NCBI GenBank assembly: GCA_949130495.1
Contig: OX422211.1
Coordinates: 397,665,049-397,729,048 of the forward strand
DNA from: Sambucus nigra
Lineage: Eukaryota; Streptophyta; Magnoliopsida; Dipsacales; Adoxaceae
Reading direction: 5' to 3'
Length of the DNA: 64,000 bases
Made by a program: the position numbers and the translations under genes. A model generated the notes under the pieces. It was not told the origin of the DNA, did not search any database, and saw only the letters and a list, made by a program, of their open reading frames with translations. Shown here piece after piece: positions 48,877 through 61,789 of this stretch (its first letter is position 1; each line of letters begins with the position of its first letter).

Positions 48877-50030
48877 GTCACATCAAGATTTATAATTTCT
48901 CATAACTTAGTTATTTTGGGGTATCCCCTTACAAATCATTGCTACAAATCGAACTCCACATCTACATTTGCGTCCATGATCATTTGGAGACGAGTTTGTG
49001 ATCGAGTTTCATGTTCGATATTGAAGCTACTGGAATCATCACAAATATTTATGGAGGTATACGAACTTTTGGTTTTGATTTCTCAGTCAAATATATTCTG
49101 ATATGGTTCTTTTTTACTCAAGGCCTTTTTTATAAAATGATTTATGAAAATAATTATTTTTAGAACGAGATGTAGATATCGTTAGAACAAACACCGTAGT
49201 TCGTTCGAACGAAGTCTAAAGTTGTTAGAACGAAATGCCAATTTCATTATAATGGACTTCTATTGAGCATCTAAAGAGATGGACTTTATTTAATAGAACC
49301 ACTCTCGTTGGATAGTCATTGGAAGGTCTATCGAACGAGATAGACTTATCGTTCGAACGAGATTGGACCTTGTTAGAATGAACCTACAATTTTTGTTCGA
49401 ATGAGAGAATCTCATCCAAATTTGTGTTTTTCAATAAAAAACTGTTTTGATTAGTTTTTCACAACATTTTGGTGAAAGCTAACTTCTCATACTTGTTCCA
49501 AAAGTGTTCATCTTTTTGTTTCCTTAAAATAAGATTTTTTTCCAAATAAGTCATCCCCTATAACTATATCTTGAGTTTTAAACCCTACTTTCCAAATAAT
49601 ACATCAAACCCTTCTAGAGTTTATTGCTAATTTGTGGAGTTGAGGGTCAACGACTGAAGAAGAAAGTATTCCGATATCCTGAGGTTAATCTGTGGATACC
49701 GAGGGAAGAAGTGCTTACAATGGATGGTGTTGGATTGTTCCGTATATGTTAAAGATTTGAAGACCAGTGCATTATACTTACTGGATCTCTAAGTAGTCTA
49801 TTAGTTATCGAGTATATCAAATTCCTAATGGTACTGAAATTTAGGTTGTGTCCGAAAGGGATTTTTCCTCAGTTTCTTCTTCTTCTTAGTTTTGTTTGAT
49901 TTGGGACATTATGTGATTGGGCATTATCTTACATGCACATTAATTCTTAACAAGATAAAATTTTATTACAAATTGAATCTTTTTGTGCATAACTTGATAT
50001 AAGAAATATTTATACGACCATGCTTTCTCA
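48877..50030 (+). repeat. 5' LTR of Sirevirus-like element
   Basis: It starts near TGTCACATCAAGATTT and ends CTTTCTCA just before the primer site. The part up to about 49685 aligns with 56388-57115. It contains palindromes CGTTCGAACG at 49203-49212 and 49350-49359. The start position is approximate because the two copies diverge at the first bases. Confidence 0.75.
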
Positions 50031-50033
50031 AAT

Positions 50034-50045
50034 TGGTATCAAAGA
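50034..50045 (+). other. Primer-binding site of Sirevirus-like element
   Basis: TGGTATCAAAGA follows the LTR after AAT. It is a two-base variant of TGGTATCAGAGC, the initiator tRNA-Met site. Confidence 0.75.
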
Positions 50046-50077
50046 AGGTTAATTATTTTCCTGTGGGATCTTTAAGT

Positions 50078-51835
50078 ATGGTTAAAATGGATAATTTGTA
50101 TAATAGAATTCCAATTTTTTATGTGTCAAATTGTAATTTCCTAGAAATCTAGAATGAGGTCGGTTTTAAAATCAAATGCTGAAAGGGTTTGAATTGTGTG
50201 TGAAGGAGGGTGGACACCACCCACTGTGAGTAATAATGATGTAACATGTGTCCTCTTTTATGGATGAAGAATTTAAATCATGTAATTTAAACTCTCGTAG
50301 TTCGAGTGCGATTTTTAGAGTTGTCACCCCTAACGAGTTCCACTGCATCATGAAGTGCACTATGTGTAAGGAAGCATGACATGTCCAGTAGCTTAGTCAC
50401 AAGGGTATGAATGATGAGAAACCTTCTAAGCTTCGAAATCTCACCACACAGTTTGTGACTATTACCATTCTAGAGATTAATTCATTTGATGAATTTTATG
50501 CTCGATTGTATGATATTATTAACTTTAGTTTTAACTTGGGTGAGAGAATTCCTGAGAAGAGCATTGTGAAAGAGATTTTGAGACCACTTTCATCTCGATT
50601 TATCCGTAAGGTTATTATCCTTAATTCATTAAATTTTTTAGATAGGCTTAGGTTAGAAGAACTCGTATGGGACCTTCAATTTATGAGATCGGCATGTTCT
50701 CTAAAACTATTAAACCAAAAGAAAAAGAGATTGCTTTAAAATCCTAAGCTAAAAAGAAATACGAGGTCTCTTTTGACTCTAAATATGATTTGACTTAGAT
50801 GATTTTGCCCTTTTTGCAAAAAAAAAAAAAATTAGAAAATTTCTCAAGCTAAGAAAAGAAAATACTTCCAAAGAAAATAAAAGTTTTGAAAAATATAAAA
50901 AGTTTTAGTTGGGCAAGAATAGTTTTGAAAAAGCAGAAGGAGACTACCCTGAGAAAGATGAGGAGAAATGCTATGAGTGCGAGGGTAAGGGTCACAAAGC
51001 TCAAAAGTTTGCTACGAGGTTAAAGAGACAAGGCAAAAAAAAGTCTCCTTTAATGCCACGCTTAGTGATAACAATGTTGAGTCGGTGGATTTCGGGGATG
51101 AATCACCGCTTAGGAGTAACTTCACCACGTTCATAGCCAGTCACGTTGGTACATCAAGTACACCTAATGTTGATGTGGAAGTTGTTAAACATAATTACCT
51201 CGACAATGAGTTTAGGCATTCCTAAGAGAGTGAGGGAGATCACATTTTGAGTGAGGGAGAGAGTGACATTCCAAGAACTTACGTCCAGTTAATTAAAACA
51301 AAAAAGAAAAATAAAAGTTTGTCACTTAGGGTTTTAACTTTAGAGATGGAGTTGAGAGATTCGAGAGAGAGAGTGAGTCCTCAGTGAGAGATTCTATGGA
51401 GGGAGGGTGTCATTTTAGTTAATATGGAAAATGGTGACTTGACCAACAAAGTGACTACTCTTATGAGAGATATTCAAGATTCATTAGAGACCCGTGAGAA
51501 ATTGTAACCCCTTATATCCCAACTCGAGAATGATCTATAAAGTTCCTTGGAGGTCAAAGTTACTACAGAGGATACATTGAAGCAGGTTGTAAAATTTTTC
51601 CTCAATCCCGCTTTAAGTTTTAGGGATAGGCAAGGAATAGGTTACAATGGTGCATCCACTTCCTATATGGAACCAAAATCGGTTCCTAAATTTTTGTAGA
51701 TCCTTATGGTCCTCTAACTAGATCACAAAAGAAAGTTTAACCTAAAAGAATTAACCAAGGTAGACCCAAACAAGCCTATGTTTGCAACTCATGCAAAAGG
51801 AAAGGCCACCTTAAGGAATTTTGACATAAGTTAGG
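50078..51835 (+). pseudogene. Sirevirus-like gag
   Basis: ATG at 50078 (MVKMDNLYNRIP). Gag landmarks are EGGWTPPTVSNND, KLRNLTTQFVTITI, LGERIPEKSIVKEILRPLSSRF and EELVWDLQ. The first zinc knuckle reads CYECEGKGHKAQKF (last Cys lost). A charged, coiled-coil-like region follows (51160-51640), then CNSCKRKGHLKEF-stop (51786-51826), where the last Cys codon has become a stop. Length and two-knuckle layout match Sirevirus gag. Stops and frameshifts disable it. Confidence 0.8.
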
Positions 51836-52089
51836 AAGAATTATGCATACAACTACTCCCTCGCACTGCTATAGAGCTTTTTATAGTCTTAGAGAGCATG
51901 TTGAATTCCTATTCGCAACTTTTTATAACTTAATGGCAGAATTTCAAAGGATGTCTATGCCTTTTGAGAATGCTTATAACGTTGCGACTAGAGGTAACGA
52001 TGATAAGACAAACAAAAGGTTACCTCCACTTGGGTACCTAAGCAAGACGACAAAGCCCTTGTTATTCACATTGCTCTCATGGTTTAACA

Positions 52090-54921
52090 TACTTCCCAGT
52101 GGTCTTTTGATAGTGGGTGCTCCAGGCATATGACTGATGACAAATCGTATTTTAGCGACCTTGTGGATCGAAAGGAAGACAAAGTCACCTTTGGATATGG
52201 GAGTAGGTCTCGTATTTTAGGATGAAGATATGTTAAGATACCCTAATTTCCTATACTACACAATGTGTTGTATGTTGAAGGGTTTAAAGTGAACTTGATT
52301 AACATAATCTAATGTTGCGATGTAAACTTTGCAGTAAAAAATAATTGGCCCGAGTGTAACGTATATGATAAATTTAGTGAACTATTACTTCAAGGAGTGA
52401 GGATGAAATATAACTGTTATAGGATCATTCCGATGTCCTCCTTTGTGTGTGATAATGCCAAAGTCTTCTATATGGACCTTTGGCATCAACGAACTGGTCA
52501 TGGGAAATTTAGAGACATTGAGAGATTAGTGAAGAAGGACCTAGTTCGTGGCTTACCATCGCTTGGGAAACCAACTTCCTCTATTTGTGGCCCATGAAAA
52601 TAAGGAAAAAAATTCTAAGTCCCCATCAAAGGTTGAATACCATTACCACTTCTCATGTGTTGGAGTTGATACATATGGATCTTATGGGTCCTACTCATAC
52701 AGAGAGTATAGGATGTAACAGATACATTCTCATGATGGTCGATGAGGTTTTGAGATACTCTATTATTGGGTTACTCAGAGAAAAGTCCAATTCAATTGAG
52801 TTACTAAGAACCAAGATTCATGGACTACAAAAGCAACACGGTGTCACTATTATTCAGATGTGTACTGACAAGGATAGTGAATTTAAAGAAGTCAAAATGG
52901 ATAGCAATTGTGATGGAGTGTGCATAAAACATGAGTTTTGGGTCGTCCGTACTCCTCAACAAAATGGGATAGTTAAAAGGAAAAAATAATCAATTCAAGA
53001 GATAGATATATCCCAGCTTCTTGGGAGAAATGTTTATAGACGTGTTTGGGCATAGGGGATTAATACCCCATGCCATACAATGAATTGAGAATTTATTCAT
53101 CCATACAGGTTACACATGCCATATGCATTGTGGATGGGGAAAAAACCCAATCTATCTTATTTTCATGTCTTTGGGAGTCCTTGCTATATCGTTAGAGATA
53201 GAGAGTACTAAGGAAAGTTCGAATCCGAAAATGATGAGGGGATATTTGTAGGTTATTCATCGTTGAGTAGGGCTTATATGGTGTTTAACCTTGCAAGATT
53301 AAGGCTAAAGATTCAGGAAACGTCATTATTAGAGACGATGAGCTATAGATGTTTGTTGACTCTAACCCTAAGTGTAAGGATGATGTTCCCTCGGATGACA
53401 ATACCTTCATTTTTTGTACGACCCTGATAGAACCCATGCTTGATTAAAAGGATCCACACTTTTGAGTTTGAAAGAGTCATGACCCTTTCGCTATACGTAA
53501 TAATCCAAAACTAGGTGTCAGGACTCACGCTCAACTTGAGAATTTGGTTAGTTACTTTTACTACACGTCTTTAGTAGAGCCCAATAATTTGAAAGAACCA
53601 TTAAAGTATGAGCATTGGATATCCAGTATGTAAGTCTAGGTTGGTCTCTAAAGGCTACACATAGAGTGAGGGTGTAGATGTTGATGAGACATTTGCTCTT
53701 ATTGCTAGGCTTAAGTCCATCCTCTTGATATTCAACATATCATATCAACTACTCTTCAAGTTATATCAAATGGATGTCAATAGTTCCTACCTTAATGACA
53801 TTCAACAAGAGGAAGTTTAGCTAAAAAAGGCCTTGTATGGTTTAAAATAAGCACCCTACGCTTAGTATTAGAGACTCACTTCTTATCACTTAGGTCACAA
53901 TTTTAAGGGAGGGGGAGTGGAAAATATATTGTGTGTGAGGAAAAAGAATGGTGTAATATTGGTTGCCCATGTCTATGTGCATGACATAGTATTTCAATCC
54001 ACGTGCTCCCCACATGCTCACATATCTGAGGAAGAGGTTAAAATAGAGTTTGAGATGACCATGGTTGATGATATTACGTTCTTCTTAGGTCTTCAGGTGC
54101 ATCAACATGAGGATAAGATATTCATATCTCAATTTAAATATGATAGGGACCTAGTTAGGAAGTTTTCTTTAAACTCCGAGAAGAACTCATGAACCCCTAT
54201 GATTACATCGACTAATCTTAGCAAATATGCTTTAATCAAGGACGTAGAGCAAACCCTTTATATGAGTATGATAGGTAGATGTTCTCTACTTGGTCGCTAG
54301 TCGTCCCGATATTACCTTTAGCATTGGAGATGTATGTGTTACCAAGTATCCTAGAAAGAGTCTCACTTACTTGCACTTAATCGTATGATAAAATATATGA
54401 GTGGAACTCATTCTTATGGTATTTGGTAATCCTTTGATACCGATGACTGTTTGACCGCCTATATGAATGTCGATTCGGTCAAGGATATTGATGGTTGTAG
54501 TATCACCTTGGGTGGGTATTTTTACTTTGGGAGTGATCTTGTCTCTTTGTTGAGAAATTAAAAAAAAAACTCCATATATTTTTCGACGACAATGGCCGAG
54601 TATATAGACACTGGGAGCTATTGCACACTGCTATTATGTAGGAAGCAAATGTTTGAAGATTATGGGAATTTCCAACTCATAATGACTATTTCATGTGATA
54701 ATACGAGTGCAATTCATATATCCCGTAATGCAGTCCAACATTCCTACACAAAGAACATTAGGATACGTGAGCATTTCATTCATAATATCCTAGAGGAGAA
54801 GGTCATGTCCTTGATATTTTTGAGCACCGAACATCAATTAGTCATTATTTTCACGAAAACTTTAGATGCACTTAGATTCGAAAATCTTAGGAAGTCTTTG
54901 TGTATTCGTTCGATTCATTGA
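52090..54921 (+). pseudogene. Sirevirus-like pol (protease, integrase, RT, RNase H)
   Basis: Protease: WSFDSGCSRHMTDDK (52106). Pre-integrase: LWHQRTGHGKFRDIERL (52485). Integrase: LIHMDLMGP, DKDSEFKE and RTPQQNGIVKRKK, where the catalytic Glu of the usual QQNG.VER box is Lys. RT: DVNSSYLND, LYGLK-stop-AP and VYVHDIVF at about 53965, so the YVDD box is YVHD. RNase H: YMNVDSVKDIDG and MAEYIDTGSYC to the stop at 54919. In-frame stops are numerous. No activity is possible. Confidence 0.9.
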
Positions 54922-56387
54922 GTTCAGGTACTTTGTCAAGTATAGGGTGATTATCATGTTCATATATTATATCCCTATTGCTAGATTTTATTTTTATGTA
55001 TTTATACTTTTTTTCTAGATATATTTTGAAATTTTCAAAACAAAATTGGGTTTTAAGAAAAAGTTAGAAAAATTCCAAAAAGATTATTTTTTGACAAAAG
55101 TTTTAAAAAAGACAAAAATATTTTTGTATTTTCATTTTTCACCATATATGAATGTGCATTTAAGATATTCGTATCACACCTACATTTGATCCATTCATGT
55201 GACTTTTTCATGGTGTTTTGAGACATTTCGTTGACCATAGATGATTATTTTCTTCATGCTAGACTCCTTATCACCGTTATTGAACACGTGTAGAGACTTT
55301 TTTAACATTGTACTTACTTATCATGTGTCGAATATGGTGTTTTCATCTCAATAGTTTTTAATAATGAACCAAATGTACTAGAGATAAGTTGTTATTATAA
55401 GAACCATTGCCCAAATTTCATATCTCAAAAAAATTTCTTACACATTAAGCAATGGAAAGGGGCTACGAATGAGAAAAATTCTCATTGCGTTAAAAACCAC
55501 CATTTACAAAAGGAGCCTAAAAGATTGACGACACACAAAAATAGAAATGTCATGTCCAATGTCATTTCATTAACTCTTTTCTACATATGAGCTTTATGAT
55601 ATATTCAAAATTTGAGAGTGAATTCTTATATATGTGCGATTTTAAGGGTGTTATAAAGTAGAAGATCAATGGGTTTCCACAATGAACTCTCTTCGTTTGA
55701 CAAGAATTTAAATTCATGGCATGTTGCATAAGTCGACTAAATTTCATTTACATTCAACATTTGTACACCTAAGGTTGAAATTAAGCACTTTCATTAGAAG
55801 TATCTCATTGACTTCGTACACCTATGTTATGAATGCCTATATTGATTTTATTATGGAAAATGTTCAAAAAATTACATTCATCTTTCATGATTAAAATATT
55901 TTAGTTTTATTCCATGATGTTATGTATTTTGTACCTATATATATTTTTATACGTATAGTAGTTATGCTAGAAAATTTTGAAAATTTTCAAAAGTAATTGG
56001 TATGCTTCTTTGAAATCTCATCGTATATGCATAATTGATTATCTTTGTGATGTTATTGCATTTGGATTTGGGTGATGCTCATCATTCATGCTTAGTTTCT
56101 AATCCTTTCTCTATTATGGATAGAAAAGGAGAAAAAAAGTTGAGGGTGAGTTTAATTTTTCTTTAAAACTCATACGTGTCTCCGTATTCAATTGTTTCAT
56201 GTGTGTAGGTCTCTTCTGCCGTGATGATGATCTCATGGACTACACAAGATGAAGAATTTTCATTAAATACAATGTCTTGAATGTTGTTTTAGCTTTTGGT
56301 TTGGGAGGACACTAAGTTACATTATTTTAGGGATTTAATTATAATTTGCTTTCAGTTTTTTTGTTTTGTACCGGAATAGCTAAAGGG
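54922..56387 (+). other. 3' region of Sirevirus-like element
   Basis: About 1.5 kb between pol and the 3' LTR. Some Sireviruses carry an envelope-like ORF here, but no such frame is seen. A purine-rich stretch (GAAAAGGAGAAAAAAAGTTGAGGG, 56127-56147 and on) and CTAAAGGG just before the LTR could be polypurine tracts. Confidence 0.6.
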
Positions 56388-57115
56388 TGATATTTTTAGG
56401 ATCATGATTTTGTAGTTGCTCGTAGATTAGTTATTTTAGCGTATCCAATTATGAGCCATTGCTACTAATCAAACTCTACATCTGCATTTGCCTCCATAAT
56501 TATTTGAAAATGAGGTAGTCACGGAAATTCATGTCCGAGATTCAAGACGTTGGAATCATAATGAATATTTTATGGAGGTATACAAACTTATTGTTTTTAT
56601 TTCTCACTCAAATAAAGTATGGGATGGTTGTTTTTTACTCGAGGGATTTTTTATAAAACGATTTTTAAAACTAATGTTTTTTAGAAGGAGATGTAGATAT
56701 TTTGAGAACGAACATTGTAGTTTATTCAAACAACATCTAAAGTCATTGGAAGGTCATTAGAAGGTCGATCGAACGAGATTGAGTTTTCGTTCGAACGAGA
56801 TAAGACCTCGTTAGAACGAACATATATTTTTCATTCAAAGGAGACCCTATTCTTAAAAAAACTTATTTTGATAAGTTTTTCAAAAGACTTTTGATGAAAA
56901 AACTTCCCATATCTGTTCCAAAAGTGTTCATCATTTTATTCCATTAAATGAATATTTTTTTTTTCCAAATCACTCATCCCCTAGAATGATTTGTTGAGTT
57001 TCAATCCCCAACTCCCAAATAATACATCAAACTGTTGTAGAGTTTAATCTACTCCTGATTTGTGGAGCTGAGCCTCTATGGCTGAAGAAGAAAGAATTCC
57101 TATATCCTGAAGTTG
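56388..57115 (+). repeat. 3' LTR of Sirevirus-like element, truncated
   Basis: It starts TGATATTTTTAGGATC after CTAAAGGG and aligns with the 5' LTR for about 730 bp, then diverges after TATCCTGAAG. About 350 bp are missing at its 3' end. It has one CGTTCGAACG palindrome (56788-56797). Confidence 0.75.
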
Positions 57116-59230
57116 GTGCGCTTCTTCCTATTAAAATACCAAGGTTGACAATGGGGAGGTCGATCAATCGAGGGGGTGTTCGATGGACCCTATCAGGGGC
57201 AATCTCCTTCCTCCTCTTTTTTTACTATGAAACAAATTCCAGAAGCTTTCCAAACCTTCATGAACGTCCATAAAACTTCACCAAACACTTAAACAAGCCC
57301 TAATATATTATTATAAGTTAATAAAAATATTACATCCCCCTATAGTTGCCTATAAATGCATCGACATTTAAATAATTACCAAAACTTAATTATCACAACC
57401 ATATCGAATTGTGAAGCATAAAATAACTATGGATAAATCAATGTACAATCCATTCACGTAGAAAAATAATGTGTGACTATGATGAAAGGGACATAAACAA
57501 AGAATTTCTGCATAACCATGTTAGTATGAAAGCATACACAAGGATACACAATTCCACAATATGCAAAACTAGGATTTTCAAGGTTTGGACCACATGGACG
57601 TTTACAATGCATGATAAAACTAAGTCAAACCATTTGATACAAATTATTGGGAATTTATATACACGGAATAAAAAATTTCATCCATGGACCTTCAGTTAAT
57701 TAAACACTAGAAAAAGATAAAACCCCAAACAACGTACGAACAAACCATCTAGGGTTTTAGAACATAATACCTTTATGAATCCAGTTGTAATTCGATGTGG
57801 ATAATGGAAGGTTATGATAATGAGAGGACTCCTTATTTTAGATCTCCAATATCCATCGTACCCCAATGAAAATATTGGATATTCTATTATATGGTCCTCC
57901 CCAAAGCTAGGTAGGTGATTAGGCATAATTTGAAATGGAAACTCTTCCTTATGAGTGAGATATATCGGTCCCTTTCCAAGCCTCTTCAGAAAAATGTGAA
58001 TAATGTTTTATCTCACCCCTCTTAAACCACAATGTTGATGAATAATGATTAAAACTCCTTCCCAAACCATTATATATGTAAAGAAGGTGGGCTTGGACCA
58101 AATTGGAGTTCTTAAGAGTTTGGGCCTAACTATAAGTGTATATAGACTACATTAGGCACCCAAGACAAATAATTAAATTTACTTCCAAATAAATACACAA
58201 AAATTTCAAATTACATCTATCATAATTAATTTCCTTTCCTTATTTAATAATCATTAATTGCATTATATAATTATGATTAAAATCCTATTTAATTATGTCA
58301 TAAATCACTCCGATATAATAAGGTCTTATTGACAAAGTTGATTATAGTACATAATATGATTCCCGACATTAATCTTCTAATACTGGATTGGTCAAATCAA
58401 TTTACTATTAATCGATTTTAACCAACATATAATTAATTTCCTTGATTCTTAGACCTAATTCATTTTTCTTCTCCACGAGATTAGAAATAATCCACTGATC
58501 AGGTTTACTAGTGAAAATAATTCATGTAAGTCAATCAAGGGGGTCATAATCCATTGTATCCATATACGTTAATTCCTCTGAATTAATATCTGATACCTAC
58601 TCATATAATTGTTTTCCAATATGCGGGGATCGTTTGATTTAATCTAAAATTAAATCTCACCTATGGCAATTAAAGCAATAACTATGTAAACATTTGAATC
58701 CTAATAATTCTCAGCATTAAGCATATATGCATCCTTTGAAATGTTGTGAGATTGCTTGATTCTAATCTATACAACCCTTAGACTCAAATCACATGGGTGA
58801 TCATGTTCAGTACATTCTTAGGATGTAGTGATCATAATCCTCTGTTGAACTATCATACAAGTTCTAGAACCATCACGAAGGTTCTCGTATTTTGATATAA
58901 ACTACTTATGATTGCATCACAACCTATCCGATAAAATGTCCACTTCCTATCTAGGTTCTGTACTTTTCGATGGTGATATAACAAGAATTACAATCTCCTT
59001 GTGATTAAACCAAAGTCGCATCAGTGGAATTCCTACTAAGCTCTATTAGCCGACAATAAAATGAAATAATATATTTAAACAAATATAAAGCAATCTCACT
59101 AACATGGGTCTCATTTCAAAATGAATAAAACAATCCTCTATCAAACAATGATAAATGTTTTATTCGTGTTTTTAAGAATAAACACCAATAATAACATCAC
59201 ACGACACTAAACTGTCTTACAAAAAAAACT
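57116..59230. other. Decayed repetitive sequence without a gene
   Basis: No gene is recognised. A GGTCGATCAATCGAGG motif near 57157-57172 recalls the GATCGATC block of the gypsy LTRs, so the left part may be a related LTR. The right part (about 58600-59190) has the appearance of copia LTR or 3' UTR sequence on the minus strand, but no partner copy is present to prove it. Confidence 0.35.
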
Positions 59231-60207
59231 GATGCAGTTTTGTGAATCACGGGATAAAAATTGGGTAAAAATTTAAAAAATCCATGTTTTAAATTGGAGA
59301 ATAGGGCATTAGGGTATGAAAACATAACGTAACAAAAAAAACTTCCCAAGATGTAGAAATAACCGATGAAGTCGAGTGACTTACGAGGTGAGAATTGGAT
59401 AGAAATTTCAAAAATCTAATGCAGAAGCTTGAAAACAGGGTGTTACTGGGTGAAAATATAATTTAATAATAAAATTACCTAAAAAGGGGCAGTATCTTGC
59501 CACACATAACTAAAATAACTTTTAGAAAGAATAGTGAAGTTGTGTAACACATAAGATGAGAATTGGGTAGAAATTTCAAAATTCTATGGTATAAGCTTGG
59601 AAATAGGGCGATGGGGGTGAAAATATAATTTAACAATGAAACTAATCGAAAAGAGGCATGCTAACGTCGCTTGGTACCAACCCAACTCGTAGAAACAACC
59701 GATGCAGTCATGTGACTACGGAGTGAGAATTGAGAAGAAATTTCAAAAATCCATGCTTTAAACTTGAAAATAGGCTGACAGGGGGTGAAAATGTAATTTA
59801 ATAAGAAAAGTATCGAAATAGAGGCAAAATCAAGTCTCATATAAACAAACCAACTTGTAAAAATGTTTGATGTAATCGTGTGACTAACGGAGTGAGAATT
59901 ATGTAGAAATTTCAATAATAGAAGTTTTAATCTTTGAAAATAGGTTGTTATGGGATGAAAACATAATTTAATAACATAACTTCTCGAAAAGTGGCACATT
60001 CACGCCATATGGGACTAAACTAACTTGTGGTAACAACCGGTGCATTCGTGTGACTCACAGGATGAAAATTGAATACAAATTTAAAAAATCTAAAGTTTAA
60101 GCTTAAAAGTAGGGCGTTAAGGGGAGAAACATTATTTGACGACAAAACAGCCCGAAAAGAGGCACAATCACATCATATGGGGCTAAACTACCTCCTGAAA
60201 ACCACCC
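59231..60207. repeat. Satellite-like tandem repeat, six units of about 169 bp
   Basis: The anchor GATG(C/A)AGT.GTGTGAC starts units at 59231, 59365, 59533, 59701, 59869 and 60039, and the next position would be 60208. Periods are 134 (unit with a deletion), 168, 168, 168, 170 and 169. Each unit contains GAATTGGGTAGAAATTTCAAAAATCCATG-like, AGGGCGTTAGGGGGTGAAAATATAATTTAATAA-like and CGAAAAGAGGCA-like blocks in the same order. Units differ at many positions but the length is steady. Confidence 0.9.
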
Positions 60208-60239
60208 GAATAAGTTAACCTAGTTTTCTTTTATTTAAA

Positions 60240-61760
60240 TTCTTATATCGCGATTGATGATTTCCATTTGATTTATGTTATTTACTATGTTATCAAATCT
60301 TATGTTTTGAAGTATATGTCCACATCCGATTCCGGTGGCCATCATACCCTTGGTCAAAGCGTGTGGACGAGTGTTCATCAAACATAAAACCCATTAAATT
60401 TAGCAAGAGAAAAGGTGTCATTGTAAATAAGATGACTTTAGTGATGAGGTCATCCCAATTTATCAAAGAAAAAATTGGTCCCTGCTATGAGAATAGGAGG
60501 AATGTGCTTGGGGAGCTAAATTTGGCCATTTTGTTGTACCTATAGGTATTAAAATCTTAATATTTGTATCAAATATATGATTTTAATTTAAGATTTTGTT
60601 ATATGTTTCTTGAATGTTAATTCACAAGTTTATTCTATTATGTTTGATGGACATCAACAATTTGTAATGCCTCCGAACAGCGGGATAGTGTCTTAATAAT
60701 TATACGAGAGCAGTAGAAGACGTGAAATAAGAATCTATATACATGTTATTTCGAGAAGTATCGAAAGTCCATGCTGATATGGAGGGACGAAGTCTCAAAG
60801 AAGGATCATGAGACATTTGACAACTAGCTAGGTTTATAAATTTGAGCCATTCGATAGATAGCTCGCTAGTTGAGAGTTGATGAGGACAAATCTGGTAAAA
60901 AAATGGATGTGCACTACTCTAAGAAAACATCTTATGGGGAGGTGGAGCATAACATGATGAGTAAATTGGTCAAATTTTGTTTAATTTTCAAATCCAAATT
61001 TAATGATTTATTTAATTCAGTCTAGAGTTTAGGAGTAGCTCGAAGGAAAACCACATATACTTGACTCTTATTTAAAAGTTCGACTGAAGATGGGTGTGGA
61101 TACTAATTCGTAGGTCCTTAATACTCTTGTAAGTTATAATGGACAATATATTATCAAATTTGGTAATTTGTTAGTTTTCATTTTTAAGGATAATGACGTT
61201 TTTATACTATTTGAGGAGAGGCTAGAAGCGGTGCAAAACAGTTAGAGTGATGATGACAAATCAACTATGAGTATCGATGCATTGAGCCAAGTGTTTGTCC
61301 ATAATAGAAGAGGTCATACTCGGGGTGTTAGATCGAGGATGGGAAAGTCAAATCTGATAGGCCCTGATTGAGGTCAAAGTACCTTATCATCTAAGGTCTA
61401 CATGTACATGTCAAAGATGAACTCAAAAGTTGGATAATCTCCTCTAAGCAATGAATCATACGTTTGAATGGGTAAAATGGGAGCTCACATGTGGGGGAAA
61501 GTATAAGGTTAAGGGGAAGGGGAAGACGAAGAATAAATAAATGGATAAGTAGAAGGTTGTTGAAGGTATCGCTACTCCATCCCCCTCACCGATGGAGGGC
61601 GACTCATCATCCCCTTAGGTAAGGACATTGACCGTCACATTTAATATGTCATATACCGCTACAAGTTGTCGAAGAATTGGGAAGCTAACATATACAAAGA
61701 CGAATTCGAATTTCAATAAGGCTTCAACATTCAAGCCTAACAAGGACGAATTTGGTAAAT
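60240..61760 (+). pseudogene. Possible CACTA-associated plant transposase (Ptta/En/Spm, Transposase_24-like)
   Basis: Several broken plus-strand frames can be arranged in the order of this family: a segment around 60380-60540, LYLKVRLKMG near 61060, FEERLEAVQNS at about 61210-61243, and then after a stop DALSQVFVHNRRGHTRGVRS at about 61275-61335. The last fits the conserved 'G..RRGR.RG.G' end of the domain. A basic and Ser/Pro-rich tail follows. Proximity to a CACTA terminus supports it. The match is by eye and weak at the N-terminal side. Confidence 0.4.
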
Positions 61761-61789
61761 TATGTTTAAGTTCCATTTACATTTTACAT

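Larger units (their letters stand above)
48877..57115 (+). mobile_element. Sirevirus-like Ty1-copia element (degenerate)
   Basis: A plus-strand element with LTR, primer site, gag with two zinc-knuckle-like segments and a long spacer between them, protease, integrase, RT, RNase H, a 1.4-kb 3' region and a truncated second LTR. This gag layout and the ATTGGTATCA primer site two to three bases after the LTR fit the SIRE/Maximus lineage. Stops are numerous and several catalytic residues are changed. Confidence 0.85.

Noticed and set aside
54922..56387. Envelope-like gene after Sirevirus pol
   Set aside because: Expected in some relatives, but no frame of adequate length, signal peptide or transmembrane segment is present.
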